64,000 bases of DNA, from NCBI GenBank assembly GCA_943736015.1, contig OX031062.1, positions 4,012,501-4,076,500 on the forward strand, given 5' to 3'. The position numbers and the translations under genes are program-made. Each line of letters opens with the position of its first letter. Position 1 is the first letter of the stretch. Positions 49,901 through 54,675 of the stretch are shown here, one piece after another. This DNA is from Tridacna crocea (lineage: Eukaryota; Mollusca; Bivalvia; Cardiida; Cardiidae). The notes below the pieces were generated by a model. The model saw only the letters and a program-made list of their open reading frames with translations. It did no database searches and had not been told where the DNA came from.

Positions 49901-52277
49901 CTAATCCTACTTGCAGGGTTAACGAAAATAATCCCGATAGCATCCACTCGGTATTTTCGAAAACATTGTGTACTACTTCAAACCAACTAAATTTAGTGTT
50001 CTGCGCGATAGGAAGAAAACAGATATTTCCTAGAAATATGAAGCGTTTAATTAATACTCTGCTCTGGCATGTGTATTGACCATCGAATGGTTATGGTGGC
50101 GTCAACAAAGTGTTACGTAAAAAAACTTAAAACTTAAAAAAAAAAAAATGACCATATCCATACAACTTTTACACTATCATAATAAAAACGAATGACACAA
50201 CTATAGACTTACATTTCAATTCCAGATGCTATAAGTGGTACGGAGCATAGTCTGTTTCTTACACAGTTTATAAGTGACGGCAAGGCTATATCTGTAAACT
50301 GAGCCTGGAGTTTGAAAAAATATTATTGGAGTGAACTCTTTATAAAGAGACTCATCTACAGACACCATTACCATTAAAAAACACATGAAAACACCAAATA
50401 TAATGTAGAAATTGCATTTCCCGTTTGATTTCCTTGTATAGGGGAGGTTTGAAATTATTGGCGTGGATTTTTTTCCGGATGACGTGAGGGACACTCGTGA
50501 AGAAAGCTAAGCGATAGAATCTAAAGCACAGACGCCTAGCCAAAGTATTTACGAATACGAGTAAACCAGTAAAATCAAATTAGGTAGGTTTATTAGCTAA
50601 AGATTAAAAAGGTATTTGAATTTTATTGGAAATTGAACATGCATTTCCTGCTCGGCCAATTTCTTTCCGAGGATTGATGATAGTCATTGCGACAGGATTC
50701 ATTCCTCCCCCACCGCTGACCATTGTTTCGATGATGATTATGTTGGAAATCAGCCAGTTGCTTGGAAAGAAAATTGTGTGGAGTACTGGTAAAAGAGACT
50801 CCAGGAACGCATGGATAGCTGCACTAGCCGCCGCGATATAACCGAAATAATGTTGAAAACTGCGTTAAACACCATACAATCAATCAATTACTCATGAACA
50901 TGCATTTATTATCTAACAAGGTTAAATTGTTTTACTCAAATTAGTAAAGAAAAATGCTACTAACCAAATCAAAAAATAAAATAATATCTACTCGGAAGTA
51001 GGAGATATGATTGTCTTTAATAAAGCTACGAAACTTACTCCATTATCAGTAGGGTCGACAATTCCCTTTGGAATACCTGTGGTAAAAATCATGATGATTA
51101 AACATGGTGAATACAGGCTTGAAGCTACTTGGTGTAAAAGCATTTAGACCATATTTTTAAAAAACAGAATATTTTGAGTGATCTCTGTTTCCATGATGTG
51201 GGTACCTTATAACTCAGAGATAATCAAAAACCTTGATGTGTTTGCAAATAGCTTACAGGTAGTAACTGTACCAATCAGCAAAGCTTCTACTATCCGAAAA
51301 CTCAGTCTCAACTCTTCTTTAAATACAGTCGTATATGATCACTGTATAATGAATTTGCAAATGACAAACCGTATTTGAAGACAGAAGAAAGAGAACAGTA
51401 CATTTAGGATTCGCTTCACAGTGTTACAGTAACATTGACTTACTTGTCTGACACCGATCTCCCTTGATCCCTATCGGGCATATGCAGGTAGTGTTGTGAT
51501 CATTGACATCGCAATATCCGTGAAGACAATTGTTATCAGCAGCTTGACATGGACCTGTGATTGCAAGAAGACGACTAAGAATGATTAAATGCTCTTTCTG
51601 GGGATAAATTACTTATTTTGATCGAAAATGCTAATTATCCTTGAACCAGGTACAGATCTAACTACAGCTTAAGAAAAACGATTTCTTGACAGGTTACAAT
51701 GTAGTTGTATTTATTTATTTATTTATTTTTTTTTTAATACATATTGCTTATAGATTCTGCGACTTTATCAACGTCGAGTCGAATACCAGTACAGCAGCTA
51801 GACATCATCTACTGAAGAAAACACATTTGTAACACTGTTGAAAAAAAAATGTAAAAAAAATGTAGCTTGCAGAATGATTCATTATTTTACATTCTATCTT
51901 TTTCCTTATGGCAGTAAAAGTGTATGTAGAAAGAAAAACAGTAAATCTCAACTATAAACTTGGAATTGGTTTTTTCTGGAATAGGTTGGAAAAAAAAAAG
52001 ACAAATTGATTTCGATGTCTAGACCGCGGTGCAGCTATGTGATTATAGATTTCTTGCTGCTTAGTTTTTTTCTGTCACCAAATACTCTGCTTTTCATTTG
52101 TTCATTTCATCGTAAGAAAGCGTAAAAAAATTACTTTTTCAAAGTAAGCTGTAGGCTTACCTCTCTCACAGTGCACACCTCCGTAGCCGGTCTCACAGGC
52201 GCAAGTAGTGTTGTCGGATGCATCGCCGTTATACAAACATATTGCGTTGTTCTGACATTTACCGTCAGGACAGGGAT
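6920..52277 (-). CDS. Large multi-exon type I membrane protein: EGF-like domains, repeated Cys modules, Thr/Ser stalk, TM (5' end not found)
   Basis: Forty-odd exons join in one frame on the minus strand, with GT-AG sites and matching phases at every junction I checked. Order: EGF1, EGF2, module 1, module 2, EGF3, module 3, module 4, EGF4, module 5, module 6, EGF5, stalk exons, transmembrane exon. All intact exons total about 1,210 residues; the signal peptide exon is missing from the model. Each module uses exons L (linker), A (C-x5-C motif), C (long, Cys near its end) and B (Cys followed by alternating hydrophobics). Odd modules share a PGY-like start; even modules have an extra Cys pair. 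EGF-like domains plus a glycosylatable stalk and one TM helix suggest a cell-surface adhesion or recognition protein. That role is inference; I recognise no ortholog. Confidence 0.8.
7814..7841. repeat. (GA)n microsatellite
   Basis: About 14 uninterrupted GA units in the last-but-one intron of the membrane-protein gene. Confidence 0.9.
7899..7912 (-). CDS. Micro-exon of 14 nt (last linker)
   Basis: Acceptor TTGTAATTGCAG and donor GTGAGT bound the 14 bases CTGCACAAAGAGCG, entering in phase 1 and leaving in phase 0. That is exactly the shift needed to connect phase 1-1 stalk exons to the phase 0 terminal exon, and linker exons L1-L5 do the same. The frame logic is the main support. Confidence 0.55.
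8334..8363 (-). CDS. Candidate 30-nt phase 1-1 exon
   Basis: Acceptor TTTTCGTAACAG and donor GTGAGT bound 30 bases encoding DVCTGAAARG. Frame-neutral like the stalk exons. A shorter 12-nt version using a second AG is also possible. Its last part resembles the micro-exon at 7899, suggesting a local duplication. Confidence 0.4.
8472..8701. mobile_element. TTAA-flanked palindromic MITE
   Basis: Near twin of the copy at 6247-6462, with the same arm variants (TCATCTTTTCAGCAAGAGTT), so one is probably a duplicate or both come from the same recent source. TTAA at both ends. Confidence 0.8.
9328..9372 (-). CDS. Stalk exon, D type (45 nt)
   Basis: Encodes VSDTISVTDNTTMTS, phase 1-1, donor GTAAGC. 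The acceptor AG has moved three bases into the exon (GCACAG), so it is one codon shorter but still frame-neutral. The last copy before the membrane exons. Confidence 0.7.
9892..10121. mobile_element. TTAA-flanked palindromic MITE
   Basis: TTAA at 9892-9895 and 10118-10121; core palindrome centred on GCTGGTTACCAGC. Lies between two D-type stalk exons. Confidence 0.8.
10643..10690 (-). CDS. Stalk exon, D type
   Basis: 48 nt, phase 1-1, encodes AVSDTTSATYNTTSTS, with an N-glycosylation sequon (NTT) and many possible O-glycan sites. Donor GTAAGC; acceptor TTTTTGTAG. Confidence 0.75.
11014..11061 (-). CDS. Stalk exon, I type, with a cysteine
   Basis: 48 nt, phase 1-1, encodes AVPSIPSVTNSVTCTS. 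The only stalk exon with a Cys, which could allow a disulfide within or between stalks. Donor GTAAAC; acceptor TCAG. Confidence 0.7.
11333..12207. mobile_element. Two tandem hairpin elements ending in TTTCACCGAAA
   Basis: Copy 1 starts near 11333, copy 2 near 11741. They share a long body (GATATCGAGAAATAGCAGTG, TACGCCACGGGGAATAAC) and end in large palindromes built from GGTGAAAGATCGAAATTTAT and GTGGCGCAGCGAGATGAAAT. The palindrome of copy 2 is expanded. Both lie between stalk exons. Confidence 0.65.
12476..12520 (-). CDS. Stalk exon, D type (45 nt)
   Basis: Encodes VSDTTSATYNTTSTS, phase 1-1, donor GTTAGC. The usual GCAGCAG acceptor has become GCAACAG, which moves the cut by one codon. Confidence 0.65.
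13395..13650. mobile_element. Diverged third copy of the TTTCACCG hairpin element
   Basis: Matches the body of the elements at 11333-12207 in several blocks (CGCGTGCCT, ACCAGTAAAAATA, TCAATCTTTCACCG) with many differences. Confidence 0.45.
13702..13749 (-). CDS. Stalk exon, D type
   Basis: 48 nt, phase 1-1, encodes AVSDTTSVTYYTTSTS. Asn of the usual NTT sequon is replaced by Tyr. Donor GTACGC is weaker than in the other copies. Confidence 0.65.
14658..14704 (-). pseudogene. Dead stalk exon (I type)
   Basis: Clearly related to the I-type exons (CFMSPSVIYNALNKS) but 47 nt long. The donor GT has become AT and the acceptor AG has become AC, so it cannot be spliced normally. Confidence 0.7.
14705..15518. 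other. Intron with small hairpins, no exon seen
   Basis: Holds a 22-base hairpin GGAGAGGTCATCAGACCTCT (14912-14933) and a second near 15470-15492 (TGGCTTCTTTTTTAAAGAAG). Otherwise AT-rich with no splice-bounded frame. Confidence 0.4.
15519..15566 (-). CDS. Stalk exon, D type
   Basis: 48 nt, phase 1-1, encodes ALSHVTSVTYSTTSTS. Donor GTAAGT; acceptor TTTTTTGCAG. Confidence 0.7.
16526..16573 (-). CDS. Stalk exon, I type
   Basis: 48 nt, phase 1-1, encodes AVPLTPSVTNNVISTS. Donor GTAAGC; acceptor TTCTTAG. Confidence 0.7.
17401..17448 (-). CDS. Stalk exon, I type
   Basis: 48 nt, phase 1-1, encodes AVSMAPSLTNNVTSIS with an NVT sequon. Donor GTAAGC; acceptor TTCAG. Paired with the copy at 19320-19367. 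Confidence 0.75.
17903..17950 (-). CDS. Stalk exon, I type
   Basis: 48 nt, phase 1-1, encodes AVPMIPSVTYNVPSTS. Donor GTAAGC; acceptor TTCAG. The coding bases look identical to those of the exon at 19803-19850. Confidence 0.75.
18444..18491 (-). CDS. Stalk exon, D type
   Basis: 48 nt, phase 1-1, encodes ALPDTTSVVYNTTTTV. Donor GTAAGC; acceptor TTTTTGCAG. Same peptide as the exon at 20360-20407. Confidence 0.75.
   Translation of the reverse strand, partial: HCLIPHPLFTTQRLQ
19320..19367 (-). CDS. Stalk exon, I type
   Basis: 48 nt, phase 1-1, encodes AVSMTPALTNNVTSIS. Donor GTAAGC; acceptor TTTCAG. Confidence 0.75.
19803..19850 (-). CDS. Stalk exon, I type
   Basis: 48 nt, phase 1-1, encodes AVPMIPSVTYNVPSTS. 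Donor GTAAGC; acceptor TTCTTCAG. Confidence 0.75.
20360..20407 (-). CDS. Stalk exon, D type
   Basis: 48 nt, phase 1-1, encodes ALPDTTSVVYNTTTTV. Donor GTAAGC. The base before the acceptor region changed (GTTGCAG) but the AG is kept. Confidence 0.75.
   Translation of the reverse strand, partial: HCLIPHPLFTTQRLQ
21206..21253 (-). pseudogene. Dead stalk exon (I type, donor lost)
   Basis: 48 nt and still open (AVPLILSVTYNVTSTS), with a good acceptor, but the donor reads ATAAAC instead of GTAAAC. Probably skipped. Confidence 0.7.
21752..21799 (-). CDS. Stalk exon, D type (first in protein order)
   Basis: 48 nt, phase 1-1, encodes AVPDTTTVTYNTTSIS. Donor GTAAGC; acceptor ATTTTTGCAG. Joins directly in phase to EGF5 at 23221-23334. 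Confidence 0.75.
22538..22766. mobile_element. TTAA-flanked palindromic MITE
   Basis: TTAA at 22538-22541 and 22763-22766, core centred on GCTGGTTACCAGC. Lies in the intron between EGF5 and the first stalk exon. Confidence 0.8.
23221..23334 (-). CDS. EGF-like exon 5
   Basis: 38 residues, phase 1-1, cysteine spacing C-4-C-5-C-8-C-1-C-8-C (starts GPCQRLHCANGGFC). Donor GTACTA; acceptor TTTTTGTTTTAG. Closes the modular ectodomain and opens onto the stalk. Confidence 0.9.
   Translation of the reverse strand, partial: NMVRAKGYTAQMVDFATLATTSLYANAQAGSRDRNVK
23347..23577. mobile_element. TTAA-flanked palindromic MITE beside a splice acceptor
   Basis: TTAA at 23347-23350 and 23574-23577, full core palindrome. 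Its end is only 12 bases from the EGF5 acceptor, so the branch point and part of the pyrimidine tract must come from the element. Confidence 0.8.
23985..24028 (-). CDS. Module 6, exon B (Cys lost)
   Basis: 44 nt, phase 2-1, reads GGEERHIQVEIRTRT. The other five B exons have Cys where this one has His. Acceptor CTCAACAG; donor GTAAGT. Confidence 0.8.
24869..25006 (-). CDS. Module 6, exon C
   Basis: 138 nt, phase 2-2. Starts with a Cys made across the A/C junction, has TSCLADVAI in the middle and ICLSS near the end. Even-type module. Acceptor CTTTTTTTAACAG; donor GTAGGA. Confidence 0.8.
25051..25266. mobile_element. TTAA-MITE, second core subtype
   Basis: TTAA at both ends and the family's terminal repeats, but the core palindrome is AAATTGCTCGTATCGAGC and the flank has CTGCAGTAAAAGTC. 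Ends 44 bases from exon C of module 6. Confidence 0.75.
25392..25619. mobile_element. TTAA-MITE, diverged copy
   Basis: Core GCTGGTATCAAGC palindrome retained; right TTAA at 25616-25619; left end mutated (ATAA). Confidence 0.6.
25761..26013. mobile_element. GC-rich double-hairpin MITE (TGCAACACGCGAAAAGG ends)
   Basis: Terminal inverted repeats TGCAACACGCGAAAAGG. Two internal hairpins are each built on GCCTGCGCAGTCCGCGCAGG-like sequence inside CGTCTCGGATCAG arms. Same length and layout as the copy at 44257-44509. GC content is clearly above the surroundings. Confidence 0.8.
26695..26801 (-). CDS. Module 6, exon A
   Basis: 107 nt, phase 0-2. Contains LSCQTDSVCHLSFVMSG (C-x5-C). Several N-glycan sequons (NSS, NGS). 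Acceptor TTATTACAG; donor GTAAGA. Confidence 0.85.
27385..27413 (-). CDS. Linker exon L5
   Basis: 29 nt, phase 1-0, reads AGLTTTPPSS. Acceptor GTTACAG; donor GTATGT. Confidence 0.7.
27812..27852 (-). CDS. Module 5, exon B
   Basis: 41 nt, phase 2-1, reads GLNLDEICFNITVS. Ends the odd-type module 5. Acceptor TTTTCAG; donor GTACTA. Confidence 0.8.
27853..28220. repeat. Tandem duplication of about 183 bases next to exon B5
   Basis: The block with AATAATCAAGACTGTAG through GCACCTCAACTGCTTCAAAC occurs twice in a row. The left edge of each copy holds the splice-acceptor sequence (CTGAAAAC or CTGAAGAC on the plus strand), so the acceptor itself is doubled. Confidence 0.8.
28436..28658. mobile_element. 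TTAA-flanked palindromic MITE
   Basis: TTAA at 28436-28439 and 28655-28658, core around GCTGGTAACAAGC. Its right TTAA is also the left end of the next element. Confidence 0.8.
28655..28857. mobile_element. Second TTAA-ended MITE family
   Basis: Begins at the shared TTAA, contains a near-perfect hairpin on AGATCAATATCAGACTGCAC, and ends AAGGGTTAA at 28857. Related sequence follows each D-type stalk exon on its + strand right flank (for example 13797-14010). Confidence 0.65.
28913..29074 (-). CDS. Module 5, exon C
   Basis: 162 nt, phase 2-2. Odd type: LPGYISSPLSVSNITV near the start and SCIQTTLNGSRDG at the end. No junction Cys. Acceptor TTTTTCAG; donor GTTAGT. Confidence 0.85.
30101..30278 (-). 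CDS. Module 5, fused linker and A exon
   Basis: 178 nt, phase 1-2, so it does the work of separate L (1-0) and A (0-2) exons elsewhere. Thr/Ser/Asn-rich first half, then IPSNVMCIENRPCTVQI with C-x5-C. Acceptor ATTGGCAG; donor GTGAGT. Confidence 0.85.
30654..30775. mobile_element. Hairpin MITE (GGTGGCAGGGCACTTGG ends)
   Basis: Arms of about 38 bases (GGTGGCAGGGCACTTGGAAA and onwards) mirrored at the other end. A decayed relative lies at about 62345-62415. Confidence 0.65.
31028..31153 (-). CDS. EGF-like exon 4
   Basis: 42 residues, phase 1-1, spacing C-4-C-5-C-12-C-1-C-8-C (RPCAGMTCENSAVC). Longer third loop than the others. Acceptor CTTCAG; donor GTAAGT. Confidence 0.9.
31816..31874 (-). 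CDS. Module 4, exon B
   Basis: 59 nt, phase 2-1, reads GKRGEERCFVMLIVPNIT. Acceptor TTTTACAG. The donor GTTCTT is unusually weak for this gene. Confidence 0.75.
32477..32635 (-). CDS. Module 4, exon C
   Basis: 159 nt, phase 2-2. Even type: junction Cys, PTDCSSDVSYI in the middle, DLCLQVSLPG at the end. Acceptor TTTTTTCAG; donor GTAATC. Confidence 0.85.
33497..33621 (-). CDS. Module 4, exon A
   Basis: 125 nt, phase 0-2. Starts GKPYFIAPTPP and has ILCNTNSSCHLDIHF with C-x5-C. Acceptor CTTTCCAG; donor GTAAGT. Confidence 0.85.
33622..35284. other. Intron, no second gene seen
   Basis: AT-rich with only short chance frames. The longest plus-strand frame (34437-34821) has no splice or start support. 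Confidence 0.4.
35285..35310 (-). CDS. Linker exon L4
   Basis: 26 nt, phase 1-0, reads VNGGSSVDK. Acceptor TTTTTCAG; donor GTAAAA. Confidence 0.7.
35804..35844 (-). CDS. Module 3, exon B
   Basis: 41 nt, phase 2-1, reads SLVKDEQCMTVNFV. Acceptor TTTTTTCAG; donor GTATGT. Confidence 0.8.
36409..36546 (-). CDS. Module 3, exon C
   Basis: 138 nt, phase 2-2. Odd type: TTGYIAPGLKTNLSSI and VLCLQALQGR. No junction Cys. Acceptor TTTGTAG; donor GTAGTT. Confidence 0.85.
36547..38960. other. Intron with microsatellite and small repeats
   Basis: Holds a (GA)n run at 37904-37932, a repeated GGACGATTTCTCC block at 37970-38090, a decayed TTAA-MITE-like core near 37735, and a hairpin at about 38641-38668. 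A plus-strand frame at 37092-37340 (82 codons) has no support. Confidence 0.45.
37904..37932. repeat. (GA)n microsatellite
   Basis: About 14 GA units in the intron between A3 and C3. Confidence 0.9.
38961..39049 (-). CDS. Module 3, exon A
   Basis: 89 nt, phase 0-2. Reads VPNEVVCQLGKACEIVHS with C-x5-C. Acceptor CTGCAG; donor GTATAC. Confidence 0.8.
39180..39370 (+). mobile_element. Decayed SINE body
   Basis: Matches the body of the SINEs at 50650-50893 and 54361-54675 (CGACAGGATTCATTC, CTTGGAAA, TAGTACCGGTGAAAAG) with many changes. Confidence 0.45.
39558..39592 (-). CDS. Linker exon L3
   Basis: 35 nt, phase 1-0, reads DLSSDLSSLENN. Acceptor ATTTGCAG; donor GTAAGT. Confidence 0.7.
40042..40155 (-). 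CDS. EGF-like exon 3
   Basis: 38 residues, phase 1-1, spacing C-4-C-5-C-8-C-1-C-8-C (GCQVLHCKNDGFC), the same spacing as EGF5. Acceptor ATAACAG; donor GTACAG. Confidence 0.9.
   Translation of the reverse strand, partial: LKRAAKFYIVRMMGFVMDTWNQRNVTALRCIPAQCVK
40873..41071. mobile_element. TTAA-MITE, second core subtype
   Basis: TTAA at both ends; core AAATTGCTCGTAACGAAC; right arm shortened so that CAAACTC joins TTTTGGGAAAGGGTTAA. Confidence 0.75.
41540..42905 (-). mobile_element. Tc1/mariner relic
   Basis: Near 42665 a start reads MPPERRRRHFTTEQLSKCIG into a helix-turn-helix region (VTQRDVADAHNVSQSVINRA). Further down, in other frames, come a DDE-domain fragment and the C-terminal DTRSRRCQTVIQARGG motif typical of Tc1-like transposases. 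At least two frameshifts and several stops. Loosely matching inverted ends (CTCAAAATTGGATAGAGATC and complement) near 41540 and 42905. Confidence 0.7.
43825..44072. repeat. Palindromic element built from ATGACCCATGGGTCAT units
   Basis: Outer inverted repeats (TGTAATGCAGA, GACCCCCATTACAAAA) enclose five or so units of about 30 bases, each a GACCC palindrome plus CTACGTCGAG or CTCGACGTAG. Both a palindrome and a tandem repeat. Lies 90 bases from exon B2. Confidence 0.75.
44162..44217 (-). CDS. Module 2, exon B
   Basis: 56 nt, phase 2-1, reads ISKVLGEKRCYHLSSTPEI. Squeezed between two MITEs (43825-44072 and 44257-44509). Acceptor CATCAACAG; donor GTAAAG. Confidence 0.75.
44257..44509. mobile_element. 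GC-rich double-hairpin MITE (TGCAACACACGAAAAGG ends)
   Basis: Second copy of the element at 25761-26013, of equal length and with both hairpins intact. Begins 39 bases upstream of exon B2 in transcript direction. Confidence 0.8.
44822..45294. mobile_element. MITE with long compound inverted ends
   Basis: Ends TATATATGTCGTA and complement. Next to them lie inverted blocks GGAATCTAGGCAGATCCGGA and relatives, so each end also carries its own hairpin. AT-rich middle, no transposase. Confidence 0.65.
45690..46215 (+). mobile_element. Tc1/mariner transposase relic
   Basis: Around 46035-46110 the plus strand reads, with frame changes, the Tc1-type motif DLSPIDRLWGQLGRHT, followed by a fragment ending RRDLDRIPFGHCKNPHL. 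Many stops; ends not located. Not the same copy type as 41540-42905. Confidence 0.6.
46516..46683 (-). CDS. Module 2, exon C
   Basis: 168 nt, phase 2-2, the longest C exon. Even type: junction Cys, an extra CERC pair, EYCQFDVAMY, then LCLQARTTM. Acceptor TTATTGCAG; donor GTGAGT. Confidence 0.85.
47155..47385 (+). mobile_element. SINE, partly decayed
   Basis: A weak tRNA-like head (GGCAAGGTGTGGG, CCTGGGTTTGGCC) followed by GTGACCTGTAGCATTGACAT and a tail GGCATAAAACACCATTCAAA, a layout common in mollusc SINEs. Confidence 0.5.
47413..47534 (-). CDS. Module 2, exon A
   Basis: 122 nt, phase 0-2. Starts DKPHFTDPSVPPNSDLVC, which aligns with the start of exon A5, then C-x5-C. A nearer AG (47516) would break the frame, so the acceptor TTCAACAG at 47535 is preferred. 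Donor GTAATA. Confidence 0.85.
48060..48085 (-). CDS. Linker exon L2
   Basis: 26 nt, phase 1-0, reads GTSSVYSEK. Acceptor ATTTACAG; donor GTAATT. Confidence 0.65.
48182..48409. mobile_element. TTAA-flanked palindromic MITE
   Basis: TTAA at both ends, perfect core around GCTGGTTACCAGC. Begins 96 bases from linker exon L2. Confidence 0.8.
48861..48904 (-). CDS. Module 1, exon B
   Basis: 44 nt, phase 2-1, reads SVNKDELCFKVNVEK. Acceptor ATTTTTAG; donor GTAAAA. Confidence 0.8.
49340..49565. mobile_element. TTAA-MITE, second core subtype, ends decayed
   Basis: Core ATTGCTCGTGATGAGCAAT; both TTAA ends mutated (ATAA, GTCA). Ends 69 bases from exon C1. Confidence 0.65.
49634..49789 (-). CDS. Module 1, exon C
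   Basis: 156 nt, phase 2-2. Odd type: RPGYTSSYIDIADIGI near the start, DTCVLSMNNMR at the end, no junction Cys. Acceptor TTTCAG; donor GTAAAT. Confidence 0.85.
50213..50304 (-). CDS. Module 1, exon A
   Basis: 92 nt, phase 0-2. Reads LPSLINCVRNRLCSVPLI with C-x5-C. Acceptor AAACTCCAG; donor GTAAGT. Confidence 0.8.
50650..50893 (+). mobile_element. SINE body and tail (no head seen)
   Basis: Matches the inverted form of the SINE at 54361-54675 through GAGGATTGATGATAGTC, GACAGGATTCATTC and the tail ATACAATCAATCAATTA. The tRNA-like head is absent. Confidence 0.65.
51039..51076 (-). CDS. Linker exon L1
   Basis: 38 nt, phase 1-0, reads SIPKGIVDPTDNG. Acceptor CCACAG; donor GTAAGT. Confidence 0.7.
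51444..51554 (-). CDS. EGF-like exon 2
   Basis: 37 residues, phase 1-1, spacing C-6-C-4-C-8-C-1-C-8-C (GPCQAADNNCLHGYC). Acceptor ATCACAG; donor GTAAGT. Confidence 0.9.
52161..52277 (-). CDS. EGF-like exon 1 (first exon found)
   Basis: 39 residues, phase 1-1, spacing C-4-C-5-C-11-C-1-C-8-C (DPCPDGKCQNNAIC). Acceptor CCTTTGCAG; donor GTAAGC. A phase 1 upstream exon, presumably with a signal peptide, must exist further right. Confidence 0.9.
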
Positions 52278-52422
52278 CTGCAAAGGGTTTTCACACCAGA
52301 TAACTATACTTTTATCCAATTGCAAGAGTTTACATACCTTTGAAGAGTATATAGATATGCCATGTTCGTTTTTTTTACCTGTGTTTTCATTCCTATTTTA
52401 GCGCAGAATTATCCCGAGCATC

Positions 52423-52971
52423 TTAAAGGTGGGTATTTAGAATTTTTACATCTCACCAAATTAAAAGATATACATATCACTGAAATTCATCTTAAAAAAA
52501 TATTACAAATAATCAACAATTAAGATCCATAAAATTACACGAAAAAATATTTTGATGGTATTCCCTTAAAAGGCTACGTAGCCTCTTAAGGTATTTTTAG
52601 ATTTCGCGCCAAAAATCAATAAAGCAATCTGGGAATGTCAAGTGACTGGCACGTGACGCATAACGCTTAAATTCCATTACATAACAAACATACAATAATT
52701 ATTTTCCATAATTTCTTCTTCGGACGCTATGTTTGAAACTTCGTCTGTGTATTCCTGTATGTGAATGAGCGAATTGATCATCTAAAAATAGAACGTGTCT
52801 CCCATTGGAGTCAACCTGGGCCGTAGTAAATCTCTAATTTCTCGTGTTGTCGGATGGTTTTCGATTACTGGGGTTTTATGAATGGAAATTAAAAGGCTTT
52901 GGGAGTATAAGGATGATTTTTTTTACATTTTTGTAAAATTTTCGTCCCAAAATCTGAAGGGCCACCTTTAA
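52423..52971. mobile_element. TTAA-flanked MITE with AAGGTGG ends
   Basis: TTAAAGGTGG at the left and CCACCTTTAA at the right. Contains a palindrome GGCTACGTAGCC near 52570. A third TTAA-ended family, so piggyBac-like mobilisation is a fair inference. Confidence 0.5.
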
Positions 52972-53485
52972 TACTGTATGCAATCATCATAGTCAGAGTC
53001 ATAAAGTTGTATATCAAGAACTTTTTGCCTGCCGTAAAAGGTATTCCAGTCTCCTATGAATTCAGAAATGTGCATTTTTGTGTATTAATTTCTTTAAAAC
53101 GTTTGCTCAAATTCTCTTAAACATTCGTTGTTGTATTTCCTTCTTATGTGCGTTTTTACCCCTCACATTTTAGTATAACCCATTAAGATATGTCACAGTT
53201 GAGTACATGCATATGGCAATTTTCAATACATTTTCATCAAGTATTACCGTAATTAAAATAAACCTAGCTGATTAAAGTAACAATAGCGTCCAAATGTAAA
53301 CAGTGGGAGCCGTTCAAAAGCAGTAAATTCATATTACACCATATAAAAGTATGTAAATTAATATGAGGTTGACACTCTTTAAATGTGCGATTGGTCAAAG
53401 TTCCATTCGCTGACAGAAGAATTAAATTTAAATCTAGTACAAGTCCAACCAAGCCGACTAAATTTTTGTTTACATCGATGACCAT

Positions 53486-53504
53486 GACGTAATGATCACG
53501 TGAC
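53486..53504 (+). promoter_or_regulatory. CRE-like TGACGTAA and E-box TCACGTGA
   Basis: TGACGTAA at 53486-53493 and TCACGTGA at 53497-53504, about 180-200 bases before the ATG at 53683. Paired CRE and E-box sites are common in TATA-less promoters. Suggestive only. Confidence 0.35.
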
Positions 53505-53682
53505 AGCCTGAAACTAAGGTAAACGAAAATACAAAATGGAGGACCGTGAAGGTTCAAATTCGACAGGGGAGCAAGTTTATTAACCGAATTCGCTGAAGTC
53601 TTGCAAAGGGCAATACAGCAGAACAATCGGGCGTCTATTTTAGAAATTGCTTTCGACTAAAAACCCCATGCAAATAAAAAGA

Positions 53683-53744
53683 ATGAGCGAAAAGCCGGAA
53701 AACAGATGCGGATTTCAGTTCGCACGGAAACCTGTTCACGATCG
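53683..53744 (+). CDS. Candidate first coding exon of a rightward gene
   Basis: The ATG at 53683 (AAAGAATGAGC) opens 20 codons, MSEKPENRCGFQFARKPVHD, ending phase 2 at a consensus donor CG/GTAAGT. Composition differs from the AT-rich flanks and CpG is locally higher. No family recognised. A second upstream ATG (53535) runs into a stop after 15 codons and could be an upstream ORF. Confidence 0.4.
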
Positions 53745-53984
53745 GTAAGTCACCTCCATTTACTATTGTTATAGAACATGAAGAACTTTTCGATCCATGA
53801 ATATGGGATGGTTTGATAAAAATGATCATTTTTATGCATAATTCAGCACTCGATTGACCCATTTACTGTGCAGGTATTGCAAAGATTAAATGTGCATAAT
53901 TATGTCTGATCCTCGGATATTCCAGCCTCGTTGACCCAGTTTCGATCATAGGCACTTGGTTTCTTTGTCTTTTACTTTTGTGCC

Positions 53985-54197
53985 TTAACTCTTCTATTTC
54001 TGCTGATCTTAAATACTCTGTCCAAATTGAAAGCATTTGCAGACAACAATTTCAGTGTGGCTCAATTGATTAGGCAGAAAACATTGTGGGAGAATGAGAA
54101 AATGCTGGTTACCAGCATTTTCACTTTTTCTGCAATGTTTTTAAGAGGCTTCTTTTCCAGGGGCGTCAAAAGTAGTGATTGAGTGGTAACGGGTTAA
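53985..54197. mobile_element. TTAA-MITE, diverged copy
   Basis: TTAA at 53985-53988 and 54194-54197; core GCTGGTTACCAGC kept, arms altered. Confidence 0.65.
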
Positions 54198-54360
54198 TTA
54201 TAGATCTAAATCTAGTCTAATGCCTAGTTCTAACGCCACTGAGAAATGGCTTTGGAAAATTTTGAGCAGGATTATATTCTTATGTACATTGCATACATTA
54301 CTTCTTGCAAGCTATGGGATACATACCAATGCAAATTTTATAGATGAAAATTGAGGGAAA

Positions 54361-54675
54361 AGATTGATTGATTGTATGCTATTTAACACTTTTTCCAACA
54401 TTATTTCAGTTATATTGTGACAGCCAGTGCACTTGTCCATGCTTTCCAGGAGTCTCTTTTACAAGTTGTCTGCACAATTTTCTTTCCAGGCCACTGGCTG
54501 TTATCCCATATAGCCATTGTCAAGACTATGGTCAGAGGTGGGAGAAGAATGAATCCTGTCACAAGGGACTATCATCAATCCACCGAAAGAAATTTTCTGA
54601 GCTTGGGATTGAACCCACGACCCGCTCTTTCTCAAGTGCTGCATGCTACTGACTAAGCTACTGTGGGTCGGTTTG
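54361..54675 (-). mobile_element. tRNA-derived SINE, full length
   Basis: On the minus strand: tRNA-like head TAGCTTAGTCAGTAGC, then a B-box-like GTCGTGGGTTCAATCCC, a body with GGATTGATGATAGTCCC, and a tail of GATT-like repeats at 54361. Same family as 50650-50893. Confidence 0.75.

Noticed and set aside
53264-53626. 120-codon minus-strand open frame near the presumed start of the large gene
   Set aside because: No signal peptide and no good phase 1 donor to join EGF1; composition not convincing.
54368-54656. Two overlapping plus-strand frames of 79-94 codons
   Set aside because: They are read through a tRNA-derived SINE inserted in the opposite orientation.
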